Positions 17,970-27,967 of a stretch of DNA of 64,000 nt are shown here, piece after piece. The stretch covers positions 3,203,574 through 3,267,573 of the forward strand of contig NZ_CP025803.1 in the NCBI RefSeq assembly GCF_003352065.1, given 5' to 3'. Source of the DNA: Sulfitobacter sp. SK011 (lineage in GTDB: Bacteria > Pseudomonadota > Alphaproteobacteria > Rhodobacterales > Rhodobacteraceae). Both the position numbers and the translations under genes were made by a program. Position 1 is the stretch's first letter. Each line of letters starts with the position of its first letter. Under the pieces are notes generated by a model. The model was not told where the DNA came from. It saw nothing but the letters and a program-made list of their open reading frames with translations, and searched no databases.

Positions 17970-18353
17970 GCAATCAGACTAAGCCACAGGTGCCGCAGGT
18001 GCCAGCAGGCAATGGCGGTTCTTTCATCAAAACTGTAGCCAGGGCCGCCTCATCATCTTTCGCAAAAATTTGAAGGTCCGTCCCCGTTAATCAATTAATC
18101 AGTGGTAAACTCCAACAAGGCTCTTTGATCTAACTCTCTGAAAGCATGGCAAACATGCCGATGCGCGCGACAGGGGATCGCATCTCCATGTTTGGCATGC
18201 AGCCGATCCATTGCGCAGCCTGCGCAAAAAAATCTGTTGCCAGAATGAACCGCCGCCGACTACGCTTTGATCAGATTAATGGCCGCGCACCGTTCTACGT
18301 CGCATCGAACGGCGCGCTCAAAGGCCCCTTAAGTACCGCGGCAGGTCAATCAC
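17970..18353. other. Non-coding gap between dnaE and xdhA
   Basis: This 384-base region separates divergent dnaE and xdhA and should hold both promoters. An A+T-rich stretch with a short near-repeat (TTAATCAATTAATCAG, 18087-18102) is the only notable feature. Short open frames here have no ribosome site or recognisable product. Confidence 0.5.
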
Positions 18354-19745
18354 ATGGACATCACGTTTCTTCTCAACGGAGAGACCATAGCGCTGACAAA
18401 CGTCTTGCCCACGACAACCCTGCTTGACTGGCTCCGTGAAGACCGCGGCCTGACCGGAACAAAGGAAGGCTGCAACGAGGGCGACTGCGGCGCGTGTTCG
18501 GTCATGATCACAGATGAGAACGGATCGCGCGCCCTCAACGGCTGTATTCTGTTTCTGCCCCAGATCAACGGCAAACACGTGACCACGGTTGAAGGCATCG
18601 CAGCACCGGACGGCACCCTGCACCCGGTGCAACAAACCATGATCGACCACCACGGCAGCCAATGTGGGTTTTGCACCCCCGGCTTTGTTGTTTCAATGGC
18701 CACCGCCCACCTGAACGGGGCCACGGACCATGACGTGCAACTGGCGGGTAACCTGTGCCGCTGCACCGGCTACGCCCCGATCATCCGCGCCGCCGAGGCG
18801 GCAAAGGATGCGCCTGTGCCCGAGCACCTGAAAAACCTGTCGCTTCATTGTTCCAAAAATACCGCCGGGGGGTCCGGGGGGCTGGCCCCCCGGTCAGCCC
18901 AGCCCAAAACATCCGATGACCTTGCAAAATGGTACGCCGCAAACCCAGATGCGACCCTGATTGCCGGGGCCACCGATGTCGGCCTCTGGGTCACCAAACA
19001 TTTCCGCGATCTCGGGGCGGTTGCATTCCTCAACCAATGCACGGACCTGCGCGGTGTCACCGAAACCGACGATGAAATGCGCATCGGTGCCATGACCACA
19101 CTGACGGACGTCGAAACCGGCATCGCGCCCCATTTTCCCAGCTTTGCCGCGATGATCCGGCGCTACGGCTCGGTGCAGGTCCGCAACGCCGCGACCTTGG
19201 GTGGCAACATTGCGAATGGCTCGCCCATTGGCGATGGCCCGCCTGCGTTGATTGCCCTGGGCGCAACACTGCACCTGCGCCATGGCGATACCCGGCGCAG
19301 CCTGCCGCTTGAAGATTTCTTCATCGCGTATGGCAAACAAGACCGCACCCCCGGCGAATTTGTCGAAGCCGTGAGCATCCCCAAACAGCCTGATACACTG
19401 CGCTGTTACAAGCTGAGCAAACGCTTTGATCAGGACATTTCAGCGGTTTGTGGCTGCCTCAACATCACCCGCGATGGCGACACCATCACGGCCGCCCGCC
19501 TTGCCTATGGCGGCATGGCCGCCACCCCAAAACGCGCCAGCGCCGCAGAGGCTGCGATGGTCGGGCAATCTTTTACCCAAACCACCATGCACGCCGCGAT
19601 GGCGGCAATGGCGGATGATTTCCAACCGCTGTCTGACATGCGCGCCTCTGCTGGCTACCGCCTGCAATCGGCCCAAAACATGCTGCTGCGCTATCTGCAC
19701 GAGGCGACGGGAACCGCAACAAACCTGATGGAGATTTCCTCATGA
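18354..19745 (+). CDS. xdhA: Xanthine dehydrogenase small subunit XdhA (2Fe-2S and FAD)
   Basis: The 463-residue subunit carries two 2Fe-2S clusters, with Cys40/45/48/64 (CNEGDCGAC) and Cys104/107/135/137 (CGFCTPG, CRCTGY). An FAD domain follows ([34 protein letters not shown]). It takes electrons from the molybdenum subunit and reduces NAD+. The interdomain linker at about residues 164-180 ([19 protein letters not shown]) is encoded by a repeat-like hairpin sequence described separately. It overlaps xdhB by four bases and heads a purine operon. Confidence 0.96.
   Translation: MDITFLLNGETIALTNVLPTTTLLDWLREDRGLTGTKEGCNEGDCGACSVMITDENGSRALNGCILFLPQINGKHVTTVEGIAAPDGTLHPVQQTMIDHHGSQCGFCTPGFVVSMATAHLNGATDHDVQLAGNLCRCTGYAPIIRAAEAAKDAPVPEHLKNLSLHCSKNTAGGSGGLAPRSAQPKTSDDLAKWYAANPDATLIAGATDVGLWVTKHFRDLGAVAFLNQCTDLRGVTETDDEMRIGAMTTLTDVETGIAPHFPSFAAMIRRYGSVQVRNAATLGGNIANGSPIGDGPPALIALGATLHLRHGDTRRSLPLEDFFIAYGKQDRTPGEFVEAVSIPKQPDTLRCYKLSKRFDQDISAVCGCLNITRDGDTITAARLAYGGMAATPKRASAAEAAMVGQSFTQTTMHAAMAAMADDFQPLSDMRASAGYRLQSAQNMLLRYLHEATGTATNLMEISS
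18844..18893. repeat. Repeat-like hairpin element translated within xdhA
   Basis: Positions 18844-18862 are the exact reverse complement of the 19-mer at 24647-24665 in this same operon. It is followed by a perfect hairpin, CCGGGGGGC (18874-18882) and GCCCCCCGG (18885-18893), around a two-base loop. The segment is read in frame as the linker between the Fe-S and FAD domains of XdhA. The 19-mer plus G/C-run hairpin looks like a dispersed intergenic repeat that became coding sequence. Confidence 0.65.
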
Positions 19746-22165
19746 GCGTTGCCAAACCCTTGCCCCATGACGCAGCCCGCCTGCATGTAACGGGTGCCGC
19801 CCGGTATGTAGATGATATCCCCACCCCGCGCGGCACCTTGCATCTGGCCTTCGGGCTCAGCACCGTGGCCGCTGGCACCATAGCCGGGATGGATCTGGAA
19901 AAAGTCAAAAGCGCGCCCGGTGTGGTTGCTGTTCTGACCGCTGATGATCTTGAACATGACTGCGATGTGTCCCCGTCAAATCACGACGAACCGCTGCTGG
20001 CGACCGGCACCGTGCATTACGTCGGTCAACCGCTGTTCCTGGTGATCGCCACCAGCCATCTTGCCGCAAGACACGCGGCGCGACAGGGTGACATCGACAT
20101 CACAAGGACACCCCCGATCCTCAGCATCGAAGACGCCCTTGCCGCTGACTCCCGGTTCGAGGACGGCCCGCGCGTCTATCAAAAAGGCGATGCCACAACC
20201 GCCCTGTCATCCGCCACCCGAACCTTGAGCGGCAGCATTGATATCGGCGGACAGGAACATTTCTATCTCGAAGGTCAGGCCGCCCTCGCCCTGCCTCAGG
20301 ACAACGGCGATATGGCCGTGCATTCATCGACCCAGCATCCCACCGAAATTCAGCACAAGGTGGCCCATGCCATCGGCGCGCCCATGCATGCGGTGCGGGT
20401 CGAAACCCGGCGCATGGGCGGCGGATTTGGCGGTAAGGAAAGCCAGGGCAACGCCCTCGCCGTGGCCTGCGCCGTTGCGGCGATGACCACCGGACGCCCC
20501 TGCAAGATGCGCTATGACCGCGATGACGACATGATCGTCACGGGCAAACGCCACGATTTTCGCGTCGATTATACCGTTGGGTTCGACGATGATGGGCGCG
20601 TGACTGCCGTTGATTTCACACAATACGCCCGGTGCGGTTGGGCCATGGACCTCAGCCTGCCTGTGGCGGACCGCGCGATGTTGCATGCCGACAACGCCTA
20701 TAATCTCGACCATGTCCGCATCACCTCGCACCGGCTCAAGACCAACACCCAATCTGCCACCGCCTTTCGCGGGTTTGGCGGACCGCAAGGTGTCGTCGGC
20801 ATTGAAAAAGTCATGGACCATATTGCGCATCATCTGGGGATGGATCCCTTGTCCGTGCGCCGCGCCAATTACTACGCTGACAATGTTGACACCCCGGTTG
20901 TTGCGGACACCGGCACAGCGATTGACCACCGCACCCCGCCGGTCGGGGACGCCGATCTGTCCTCGCGCGGCGCGCCGCCCGCACCCACGCAAGACAGCCA
21001 CAATACCGACGTGATACAGACAGACCTGGCAGACCTGCAAACCACCCCCTACCACCAGCCGATCACCGATTGCATCATCAACGCCTTGACGGATCAATTG
21101 GCTGACACCTCAGACTATGAGGCCCGCCGTTCAAACATCGCCAAATGGAATGCAGAGCAACCCATCCTGAAGCGCGGCATCGCGCTGACCCCCGTCAAAT
21201 TCGGCATTTCATTTACCCTGACCCACCTGAATCAGGCGGGCGCGTTGGTGCATGTCTATCAGGACGGTTCTGTGCATCTGAACCACGGTGGGACAGAGAT
21301 GGGGCAAGGGTTGTTCCAAAAGGTTGCGCAAGTTGCCGCCTCGCGTTTTGGCCTGCCGCTCGAGGCGATCAAGATCACTGCCACAGATACCGGCAAAGTG
21401 CCAAATACCTCCGCGACTGCCGCCTCTTCGGGGTCGGACCTGAACGGCATGGCCGCCAAGATTGCCTGCGACACCATCCGTGACAGAATGGCCGCCCATC
21501 TGGCTGAACGCTATCAGGTCAAACCCGCTGACGTCCGCTTCAAAGATGGGGATGTCGAGGTCGGCAGTGAGACGATCACCTTTGCCCAAGCTGCTGCTTC
21601 CGCTTACGAAAATCGCATTTCGCTGTCAGCCACCGGGTTTTACAAAACCCCTGACATTGAATGGGACCGCATCAAGGGCCGGGGCCGGCCATTCTATTAT
21701 TTTGCCTATGGCGCGGCGGTCACAGAGGTGGTTGTCGACACCCTGACCGGCGAAAACCGCATCCTGCGCACCGATATCCTGCATGATGCGGGGGCATCGT
21801 TGAACCCGGCGCTCGACATTGGCCAACTTGAGGGCGGATATGTGCAGGGCGCGGGGTGGTTGACCACCGAAGAACTGGTCTGGGATGATCACGGCGCACT
21901 GAAAACCCACGCGCCTTCGACCTACAAAATTCCCGCCTGCTCTGACCGGCCTGATGTCTTTAACGTTGCCCTTTGGGATGCCCCGAACCGGGTGGACACG
22001 ATCTATAAATCCAAAGCCGTGGGCGAGCCGCCCCTGATGCTGGGCATCTCCGCTTTCATGGCCCTGTCTGATGCGGTAAATGCCTGCGGCACGCGGTATG
22101 GCGACCTGCAAACCCCGGCCACAGCCGAGGCGGTTTTGGCCGCATGTCAACGGGCGCGCGGCTGA
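19742..22165 (+). CDS. xdhB: Xanthine dehydrogenase molybdenum subunit XdhB
   Basis: The 807-residue subunit binds the molybdenum cofactor and oxidises hypoxanthine and xanthine to urate. The cofactor loop [12 protein letters not shown] and the catalytic glutamate region [10 protein letters not shown] near the C-terminus are present. A proline- and aspartate-rich stretch around residues 380-435 looks like a loose insertion before YHQPI and lengthens the protein somewhat beyond what I expect for the family. It overlaps xdhA by four bases; its stop shares a base with the xdhC start. Confidence 0.96.
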   Translation: MSVAKPLPHDAARLHVTGAARYVDDIPTPRGTLHLAFGLSTVAAGTIAGMDLEKVKSAPGVVAVLTADDLEHDCDVSPSNHDEPLLATGTVHYVGQPLFLVIATSHLAARHAARQGDIDITRTPPILSIEDALAADSRFEDGPRVYQKGDATTALSSATRTLSGSIDIGGQEHFYLEGQAALALPQDNGDMAVHSSTQHPTEIQHKVAHAIGAPMHAVRVETRRMGGGFGGKESQGNALAVACAVAAMTTGRPCKMRYDRDDDMIVTGKRHDFRVDYTVGFDDDGRVTAVDFTQYARCGWAMDLSLPVADRAMLHADNAYNLDHVRITSHRLKTNTQSATAFRGFGGPQGVVGIEKVMDHIAHHLGMDPLSVRRANYYADNVDTPVVADTGTAIDHRTPPVGDADLSSRGAPPAPTQDSHNTDVIQTDLADLQTTPYHQPITDCIINALTDQLADTSDYEARRSNIAKWNAEQPILKRGIALTPVKFGISFTLTHLNQAGALVHVYQDGSVHLNHGGTEMGQGLFQKVAQVAASRFGLPLEAIKITATDTGKVPNTSATAASSGSDLNGMAAKIACDTIRDRMAAHLAERYQVKPADVRFKDGDVEVGSETITFAQAAASAYENRISLSATGFYKTPDIEWDRIKGRGRPFYYFAYGAAVTEVVVDTLTGENRILRTDILHDAGASLNPALDIGQLEGGYVQGAGWLTTEELVWDDHGALKTHAPSTYKIPACSDRPDVFNVALWDAPNRVDTIYKSKAVGEPPLMLGISAFMALSDAVNACGTRYGDLQTPATAEAVLAACQRARG

Positions 22166-23115
22166 TGTTTGACCGGGACGCTCTTGGCGCAGCAATCAAG
22201 GTGCACGGCAAGGTGGCGCGCATTATTTTGGTGCAGGTCAAGGGCTCAGCACCCCGCGCGGCGGGCACGTCGATGCTGGTTTGGCAAACGGGCAGTCTTG
22301 GTACAATCGGCGGCGGCCAGTTGGAATGGCAAAGCATGAAAGAGGCGCGCGAGATGCTGTCGGATGGCAGTGCAACAAGGCTGCGCCATGCGGCCCTTGG
22401 TCCCGCGCTCAATCAATGCTGCGGCGGTGCTGTGAGCGTTGTGACAGAAGTATTTGACCTGGCACGGTTTCACGACATGGACCCTGAATTTGCAGGTGTC
22501 TGGGCACGCCCGGTGAGCATGGATGCAGGCCCAATGCCCGCCACCTTAAAACGGAAACTGACGCGCGCTGAACACAGCGGCACGCCCTTTCCGCTGACCT
22601 ATCAAAATGGCTGGTTGGCCGAGGCGGTTTGGCGCACTCAGAGGCAGGTTGTGATCTATGGCGCAGGTCATGTAGGCCATGCATTGGCCACCGTGCTGGC
22701 CCCCTTGCCACAGTTTCGCGTTTACCTGTCCGATCCGCGCGTCGATTTGCTGGCGGGCCTGCCGCCGTCAGTGGCCATCAATGCCGGTCTTTCCACCGAC
22801 ATGATGGCAGCGGCAGAACCGGATGCGGCGCATTTCATCATGACACCCGAACACGATTATGACCTTGAATTGTGTCACCACCTTTTGACCCGTGACTTTG
22901 GGTTTGCCGGGCTGATTGGCTCCGCCACCAAATGGGCGCGGTTTCGCAAGCGGCTGGCCGCCCTTGGTCACGCGCCTGACCGGATTGACCAAATCACCTG
23001 CCCCATTGGCGACCCAAAGCTTGGGAAGCATCCGCAGGCCATTGCCCTGGGGGTTGCCGCGCACATGCTGACCCCGGCGATGTCCAAACTGACCCAGAAA
23101 GAAACCCTCGTATGA
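22165..23115 (+). CDS. xdhC: XdhC, molybdenum cofactor insertion chaperone for xanthine dehydrogenase
   Basis: This 316-residue protein receives and sulfurates the molybdenum cofactor before insertion into XdhB. It shows the XdhC/CoxI N-terminal domain (VQVKGSAPRAAGTSMLV, GTIGGGQLEW) and a C-terminal Rossmann-like domain (VVIYGAGHVGHALA, GLIGSATKWARFRKRL). The start at 22165 overlaps the xdhB stop as TGATG; an upstream in-frame ATG at 22144 is less likely. The stop overlaps the transporter ATPase gene by ATGA. Confidence 0.93.
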   Translation: MFDRDALGAAIKVHGKVARIILVQVKGSAPRAAGTSMLVWQTGSLGTIGGGQLEWQSMKEAREMLSDGSATRLRHAALGPALNQCCGGAVSVVTEVFDLARFHDMDPEFAGVWARPVSMDAGPMPATLKRKLTRAEHSGTPFPLTYQNGWLAEAVWRTQRQVVIYGAGHVGHALATVLAPLPQFRVYLSDPRVDLLAGLPPSVAINAGLSTDMMAAAEPDAAHFIMTPEHDYDLELCHHLLTRDFGFAGLIGSATKWARFRKRLAALGHAPDRIDQITCPIGDPKLGKHPQAIALGVAAHMLTPAMSKLTQKETLV

Positions 23116-24632
23116 CCGATGCCCCTTTCCTGACCCTCTCTGGCCTGACCAAAGCCTATCCCGGCGTTGTTGCGAACAGCGACGTGTCGCTGAGCATTGC
23201 ACCCGGGGAAGTGCATGCGCTGTTGGGCGAAAACGGCGCGGGAAAATCAACGCTGGTCAAGATGATCTATGGGCTGGTGAAACCGGATGCGGGCCAGATG
23301 CAGATGAACGGTGCTAACTATGCCCCCTCAGAGCCACGTGCAGCACGCGCAGCAGGCGTCGGTATGGTGTTTCAGCACTTCTCGCTCTTTGACGCGCTGA
23401 CCGTGGCGGAAAACATCGCCTTGGGCATGGAAAACGCCCCCAAGATGAGCGCGCTTTCGCAACAAATTCGCGATGTGTCTGACACATATGGTCTGCCCCT
23501 GTCACCAGACCGTGTGGTGGGGGATCTGTCCGCAGGGGAACGTCAGCGGGTTGAGATTATTCGCTGCCTTTTGCAGGAACCAAAACTGTTGATCATGGAT
23601 GAACCCACGTCCGTTCTGACCCCGCAAGAGGTTGAAATCCTGTTCAAAACCCTGCGCAAGTTGAGCGCCGAAGGCACCGCGATTTTGTACATTTCGCATA
23701 AACTGGAAGAAATACGTTCCCTTTGCGACAGTGCCACGATTTTGCGATTGGGTAAGGTTGTCGGGGAATGCACCCCGTCCGAGACCTCGGCCCGCGACAT
23801 GGCGGAACTGATGGTGGGTACGGTTTTGCAAACCCCGACCCGCGCGGGCAAAACACCGGGCGACGTGGTGCTTGACCTCAAAGCGCTGTCCGCCAAATCC
23901 CCCAGCGCTTTTGGGATGCCACTGCGAGAGATCTCGGTGCAGGTGCGGCGCGGTGAAGTGTTGGGGATCGGTGGTGTTGCGGGCAACGGTCAGGATGAAC
24001 TGTTGGCCGCCCTGTCCGGTGAGATGCTGACCGCGCCCGGCATGATCAATTTTCAAGGCAAGGATGTCAGTGTTCTGGGCCCCACCCCGCGACGGGCGAT
24101 GGGCATTCTGACCGCCCCGGAAGAACGGCTTGGCCATGCGGCAGCCCCAGATATGTCGCTGACCGAAAACGCCATGCTGACCGGGGCCGCGCGTGAAGGG
24201 TTGGACAACGGCGGGATGCTGAACTGGCCCGCCGCAAGGCGGTTTGCAGAAAAGATCATCGCGGATTTTGACGTTCGCACGCCGGGTCCCGGCAACGCCG
24301 CGCGGTCGCTGTCGGGGGGCAATTTGCAGAAGTTCGTGATCGGCCGCGAGGTGTTGCAACGACCCGATCTGCTGGTCGTCAACCAGCCGACCTGGGGCGT
24401 TGATGCATCCGCCGCGGCATCCATCCGGCAGGCGCTGCTGGATCTGGCCGAGAACGGCACGGCTCTTATCGTGATTTCTCAGGATCTCGATGAGTTGATG
24501 GAAATATCAGACCGCTTTGCTGCGCTCAACGAAGGGCGATTGTCAGAACCGCGTCCCGCCCAGGGCCTGACGGTGGATGAGATCGGCCTGATGATGGGCG
24601 GTGCCCACGGGATGGAGGTGGCGCATGTTTGA
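23112..24632 (+). CDS. Nucleoside-type ABC transporter ATPase (two ATPase domains)
   Basis: The 506-residue protein has two ABC domains. The first has Walker A GENGAGKST (39-47), signature LSAGE and Walker B LLIMDEPTS. The second has the degenerate GVAGNGQDE, signature LSGGN and NQPTWGVDA, typical of the BMP-dependent purine nucleoside transporters (YufO/NupA type). It drives uptake with the two permeases and the BMP-type binding protein that follow. It overlaps xdhC, linking uptake to purine oxidation. Confidence 0.92.
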   Translation: MTDAPFLTLSGLTKAYPGVVANSDVSLSIAPGEVHALLGENGAGKSTLVKMIYGLVKPDAGQMQMNGANYAPSEPRAARAAGVGMVFQHFSLFDALTVAENIALGMENAPKMSALSQQIRDVSDTYGLPLSPDRVVGDLSAGERQRVEIIRCLLQEPKLLIMDEPTSVLTPQEVEILFKTLRKLSAEGTAILYISHKLEEIRSLCDSATILRLGKVVGECTPSETSARDMAELMVGTVLQTPTRAGKTPGDVVLDLKALSAKSPSAFGMPLREISVQVRRGEVLGIGGVAGNGQDELLAALSGEMLTAPGMINFQGKDVSVLGPTPRRAMGILTAPEERLGHAAAPDMSLTENAMLTGAAREGLDNGGMLNWPAARRFAEKIIADFDVRTPGPGNAARSLSGGNLQKFVIGREVLQRPDLLVVNQPTWGVDASAAASIRQALLDLAENGTALIVISQDLDELMEISDRFAALNEGRLSEPRPAQGLTVDEIGLMMGGAHGMEVAHV

Positions 24633-24646
24633 TCTGTCGGATGTGT

Positions 24647-24665
24647 GTATTTTTGGAACAATGAA
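24647..24665 (+). repeat. 19-mer repeat shared with xdhA
   Basis: The 19 bases here are identical to the reverse complement of 18844-18862 inside xdhA. This copy lies in the 48-base gap between the transporter ATPase and the first permease gene, just before the permease ribosome site. Such copies are expected of a dispersed short repeat. Confidence 0.6.
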
Positions 24666-24680
24666 ACGAGGGGTTTGGGC

Positions 24681-25763
24681 ATGATCAGGTTGGAAAAACG
24701 CCCCGAACCGAGCCAAAGAATATCTCTCGCGACGCCCGTGATGGCCGTGCTGGCCACCATGTTTTTTGGCGGGCTGTTGTTCATGGTGCTTGGCAAGCCA
24801 CCGATTCAGTCAATCCTGACCATTTTTTGGGAGCCGCTGTTTGGCGAGTTCGCGTTCTATTACCGCCCGCAATTGCTGATCAAAGGCGCGCCTTTGGTTT
24901 TGATCGCCATTGGACTGTCGCTGGGATTCAAGGCGGGCATCTGGAACATTGGGGCCGAGGGCCAGTATATCATGGGCGCGCTTTTTGGTGCTGGCATGGG
25001 GCTTGCGTTTTATCCCATGGAAGGCTGGTTCATCTTTCCGTTGATGGTGCTGGCAGGGGCGTTCGGCGGTTGGCTTTGGGCGATGATACCGGCATTTCTC
25101 AAGGTGCGTTTTGGTACAAACGAAATCCTGGTATCGCTGATGCTGGTGTATGTGGCCGAACAGTTTCTGGCCTCTATGTCACTGGGGTTGTTGAAAAACC
25201 CAGAAGGGTTTGGCTTTCCCGGGTCGCGCAATTTGCAACAATATGATTCCGCGTTTAATGCAGAGCTTATCGAAGGATCGGGCATGCACTGGGGCGTGGT
25301 TGCCGCCCTTGTCGCGGTGATCTTCGCCTATGTTCTGCTGACCAAACACCGGCTTGGGTTTGCCATTCGGGTGACCGGCGAAGCGCCCCGAGCCGCGCGT
25401 TTTTCAGGGGTGAATCCAACGCGGCTGATCCTGTTCTGCATGGGGATGTCCGGGCTGCTGGCCGGTCTTGCCGGGCTTTTCGAGGTCGCGGGCCCGGCAG
25501 GTCAGGTCACAATTGATTTCAACGTGGGCTACGGATTTACCGCGATTATCGTGGCGTTTTTGGGTCGGCTGCATCCTGTGGGCATCTTGCTGGCCGGCGG
25601 GCTGATGGCGCTGACCTATATTGGCGGCGATATCGCGCAGAGCAATCTGGGTCTGCCTGCTGCCGCCATTCAGGTGTTCCAGGGCATGCTGCTGTTTTTC
25701 CTGCTGGCCCTGGACATGTTCACAAATTACCGGCTGCGCTTTGGCCGGGTGGAGGTCGCGTAA
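24681..25763 (+). CDS. ABC transporter permease, nucleoside type
   Basis: This 360-residue integral membrane protein has about nine hydrophobic segments and the family motifs LGFKAGIWNIGAEGQ and RFGTNEILVSLML. It matches the YufP-like permeases of the BMP-dependent nucleoside importer. The ATG at 24681 follows a GAGGGG ribosome site; an upstream in-frame start would read through the 19-mer repeat and is disfavoured. Its stop overlaps the next permease gene by one base. Confidence 0.92.
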   Translation: MIRLEKRPEPSQRISLATPVMAVLATMFFGGLLFMVLGKPPIQSILTIFWEPLFGEFAFYYRPQLLIKGAPLVLIAIGLSLGFKAGIWNIGAEGQYIMGALFGAGMGLAFYPMEGWFIFPLMVLAGAFGGWLWAMIPAFLKVRFGTNEILVSLMLVYVAEQFLASMSLGLLKNPEGFGFPGSRNLQQYDSAFNAELIEGSGMHWGVVAALVAVIFAYVLLTKHRLGFAIRVTGEAPRAARFSGVNPTRLILFCMGMSGLLAGLAGLFEVAGPAGQVTIDFNVGYGFTAIIVAFLGRLHPVGILLAGGLMALTYIGGDIAQSNLGLPAAAIQVFQGMLLFFLLALDMFTNYRLRFGRVEVA

Positions 25764-26683
25764 TGGATCTGTCTGTCATCAATCCCGTCCTGTTCATTGC
25801 AGGCTTCCTTGTCGCCGCAACGCCACTGATCTTTGCCGCCATCGGCGAACTGGTGGTCGAAAAATCCGGTGTGCTGAACCTTGGCGTCGAAGGCCTGATG
25901 ATCACCGGGGCAATCTGCGGCTTTGCCGTGGCGGTGGAAACCGGATCGCCGATGCTGGGCTTTGTTGCCGCTGCGGCTGGCGGTGCATTGCTGTCGGTCC
26001 TCTTCGCTTTTCTCACCCAGATTACCCTCGCCAACCAGGTCGCTTCTGGCCTTGCGCTCACACTGTTTGGTCTGGGTCTATCAGCGCTGCTGGGTCAATC
26101 TTATGTTGGTGTCAAACCGCCACGTCTGGGCGATATCAACTTTGGCCCCTTGGCCGATATTCCGGTGATCGGGCCGATCCTCTTTACCCATGACATCATC
26201 CTTTACCTCGGCATCGCACTGGTTGTTGCAGTCTGGGCCACGCTCAAGTTCACCCGCGCCGGGCTGATCCTGCGCGCGGTGGGCGAAAGCCATGATGCTG
26301 CCCATGCGCTTGGCTATAAGGTGGTGCGCATCCGCACGCTTGCGATCATGTTTGGCGGGGCCTGCGCGGGCATCGGCGGGGCCTATATTTCGCTGATCCG
26401 GGTGCCGCAATGGACCGAAGGCATGACTGCCGGTGTCGGCTGGATTGCTCTTGCTCTGGTTGTTTTTGCCAGCTGGAAACCATGGCGGTTGTTGCTGGGT
26501 GCCTATCTTTTTGGCGGCATCACTCAATTGCAGTTGAATCTGCAAGGGGCAGGCGTTGCCATTCCAGTCGAATATCTGGCAATGTCGCCTTATGTTATCA
26601 CCATCGTCGTGCTGGTGATCCTCTCTGCGGACAAGTCGGCGGCACCTGCCTCGCTTGGTCGTAATTTCCACGCCTCAAGCTAG
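25763..26683 (+). CDS. ABC transporter permease, nucleoside type (second subunit)
   Basis: The 306-residue permease has the conserved stretch ELVVEKSGVLNLGVEGLM and GLALTLFGLGLSALLG typical of YufQ-like subunits. With the preceding permease it forms the membrane channel of the purine nucleoside importer. TAATG coupling to the preceding gene is visible at 25761-25765. Confidence 0.92.
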   Translation: MDLSVINPVLFIAGFLVAATPLIFAAIGELVVEKSGVLNLGVEGLMITGAICGFAVAVETGSPMLGFVAAAAGGALLSVLFAFLTQITLANQVASGLALTLFGLGLSALLGQSYVGVKPPRLGDINFGPLADIPVIGPILFTHDIILYLGIALVVAVWATLKFTRAGLILRAVGESHDAAHALGYKVVRIRTLAIMFGGACAGIGGAYISLIRVPQWTEGMTAGVGWIALALVVFASWKPWRLLLGAYLFGGITQLQLNLQGAGVAIPVEYLAMSPYVITIVVLVILSADKSAAPASLGRNFHASS

Positions 26684-26735
26684 GGGCCAATATCAAACAC
26701 CGTCCACAATGGGCGATAAAAAATGGGGAAGAACT

Positions 26736-27809
26736 ATGAAATTTTCTGCACTCTTGACTGGGGCCGCGCTGGCACTTGGTCTGGCAACATCAGCGGTTGC
26801 ACAAGACAAGACCAAGGTCGGTTTTGTCTTTGTTGGCCCTGTCGGCGACGGCGGCTGGACCTATGAACACAATCAAGGTCGTCTTGCTGTTGAAAAAGAG
26901 TTTGGCGACGCGGTTGAAACCGTATTTGTCGAATCTGTGGCCGAGGGCCCCGATTCAGAACGTGTGATGACACAGATGGCGCTTGACGGTGCTGACCTGA
27001 TCTTCACCACATCCTTTGGCTACATGGACCCGACAATCAACATCGCCAAGAAATTCCCGAATGTGAAGTTTGAGCACGCAACAGGCTATAAACGCGCCGA
27101 CAACGTCTCGACCTATTCCGCGCGTTTCTATGAAGGGCGCGCCATTCAGGGCCACATCGCCGGGTCCATGACCGAAAGCAACATCGTGGGCTACATCGGG
27201 TCCTATCCGATCCCCGAAGTGATCCGGGGCATCAACTCGGCGTTTATCCACGCCCGTAAGGTGAACCCCGACGTGCAGTTCAAAATCGTCTGGGCCTATA
27301 CGTGGTTCGATCCTGCAAAAGAAGCTGATGCCGCCAAGGTTCTCATCGAACAGGGTGCGGACGTGATCCTGCAACACACCGATTCCACAGCCCCGCAAGC
27401 GGCGGCCCAGGAAGCGGGCAATGTGATCACCTTTGGTCAGGCCTCTGACATGACGCAATATGCGCCGAAGCCGCGCGTGTCGTCGATCATCGACAACTGG
27501 TCTCCCTACTATATCGCGCGCACCAAGGCTGTCATGGACGGGACATGGGAAAGCACGGACACCTGGGATGGCATTGGCCCCGGCATGGTTCAGATCGGTG
27601 AAATCTCTAACGCGGTTCCGGCTGACGTCAAAACCGAGGCATTGATCCTGATGGACAGCATCGCCGCCGGTAAATACCACCCGTTCACCGGGCCGCTGAA
27701 AAAACAGGACGGTTCTGACTGGTTGGCAGACGGCGAGACCGCCGATGACGGCACATTGGCTGGCATGAACTTCTATGTTGAAGGTATTGAGGGCGACATT
27801 CCTCAATAA
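26736..27809 (+). CDS. BMP-family periplasmic nucleoside-binding protein
   Basis: This 357-residue protein has a Sec signal peptide (residues 1-21, ending SAVAQ) followed by the BMP/Med fold (VGFVFVGPVGDGGWTYEHNQG; TTSFGYMDPT). No lipobox is seen, so it is free in the periplasm. It captures nucleosides or related purines for the upstream ABC importer. The ATG at 26736 has a GGGGAAG ribosome site. A strong terminator follows, closing the xdhABC-transporter operon. Confidence 0.92.
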   Translation: MKFSALLTGAALALGLATSAVAQDKTKVGFVFVGPVGDGGWTYEHNQGRLAVEKEFGDAVETVFVESVAEGPDSERVMTQMALDGADLIFTTSFGYMDPTINIAKKFPNVKFEHATGYKRADNVSTYSARFYEGRAIQGHIAGSMTESNIVGYIGSYPIPEVIRGINSAFIHARKVNPDVQFKIVWAYTWFDPAKEADAAKVLIEQGADVILQHTDSTAPQAAAQEAGNVITFGQASDMTQYAPKPRVSSIIDNWSPYYIARTKAVMDGTWESTDTWDGIGPGMVQIGEISNAVPADVKTEALILMDSIAAGKYHPFTGPLKKQDGSDWLADGETADDGTLAGMNFYVEGIEGDIPQ

Positions 27810-27830
27810 CCCGAACCACGCAAGTAACCG

Positions 27831-27868
27831 AAACGGGGCTGGCCAATCGCCGGCCCCGTTTTCTATTT
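27831..27868 (+). terminator. Intrinsic terminator of the purine operon
   Basis: ACGGGGCTGGC pairs with GCCGGCCCCGT (one T-G wobble) around a CAATC loop at 27832-27859, and the hairpin is followed by TTTCTATTTT. It lies 22 bases after the binding-protein stop. Confidence 0.85.
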
Positions 27869-27967
27869 TCAACAGAATTTCTCTGAATACCTGTATCTAC
27901 TATATATCACTTAACCTGTTGCCATCTGCCCGTTGCACTGGCGCGCGCGCCATGTCACCAATTGCCC

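Noticed and set aside
18146-18427. Small open frame upstream of xdhA
   Set aside because: It overlaps the xdhA start in another frame and has no recognisable domain or codon bias.
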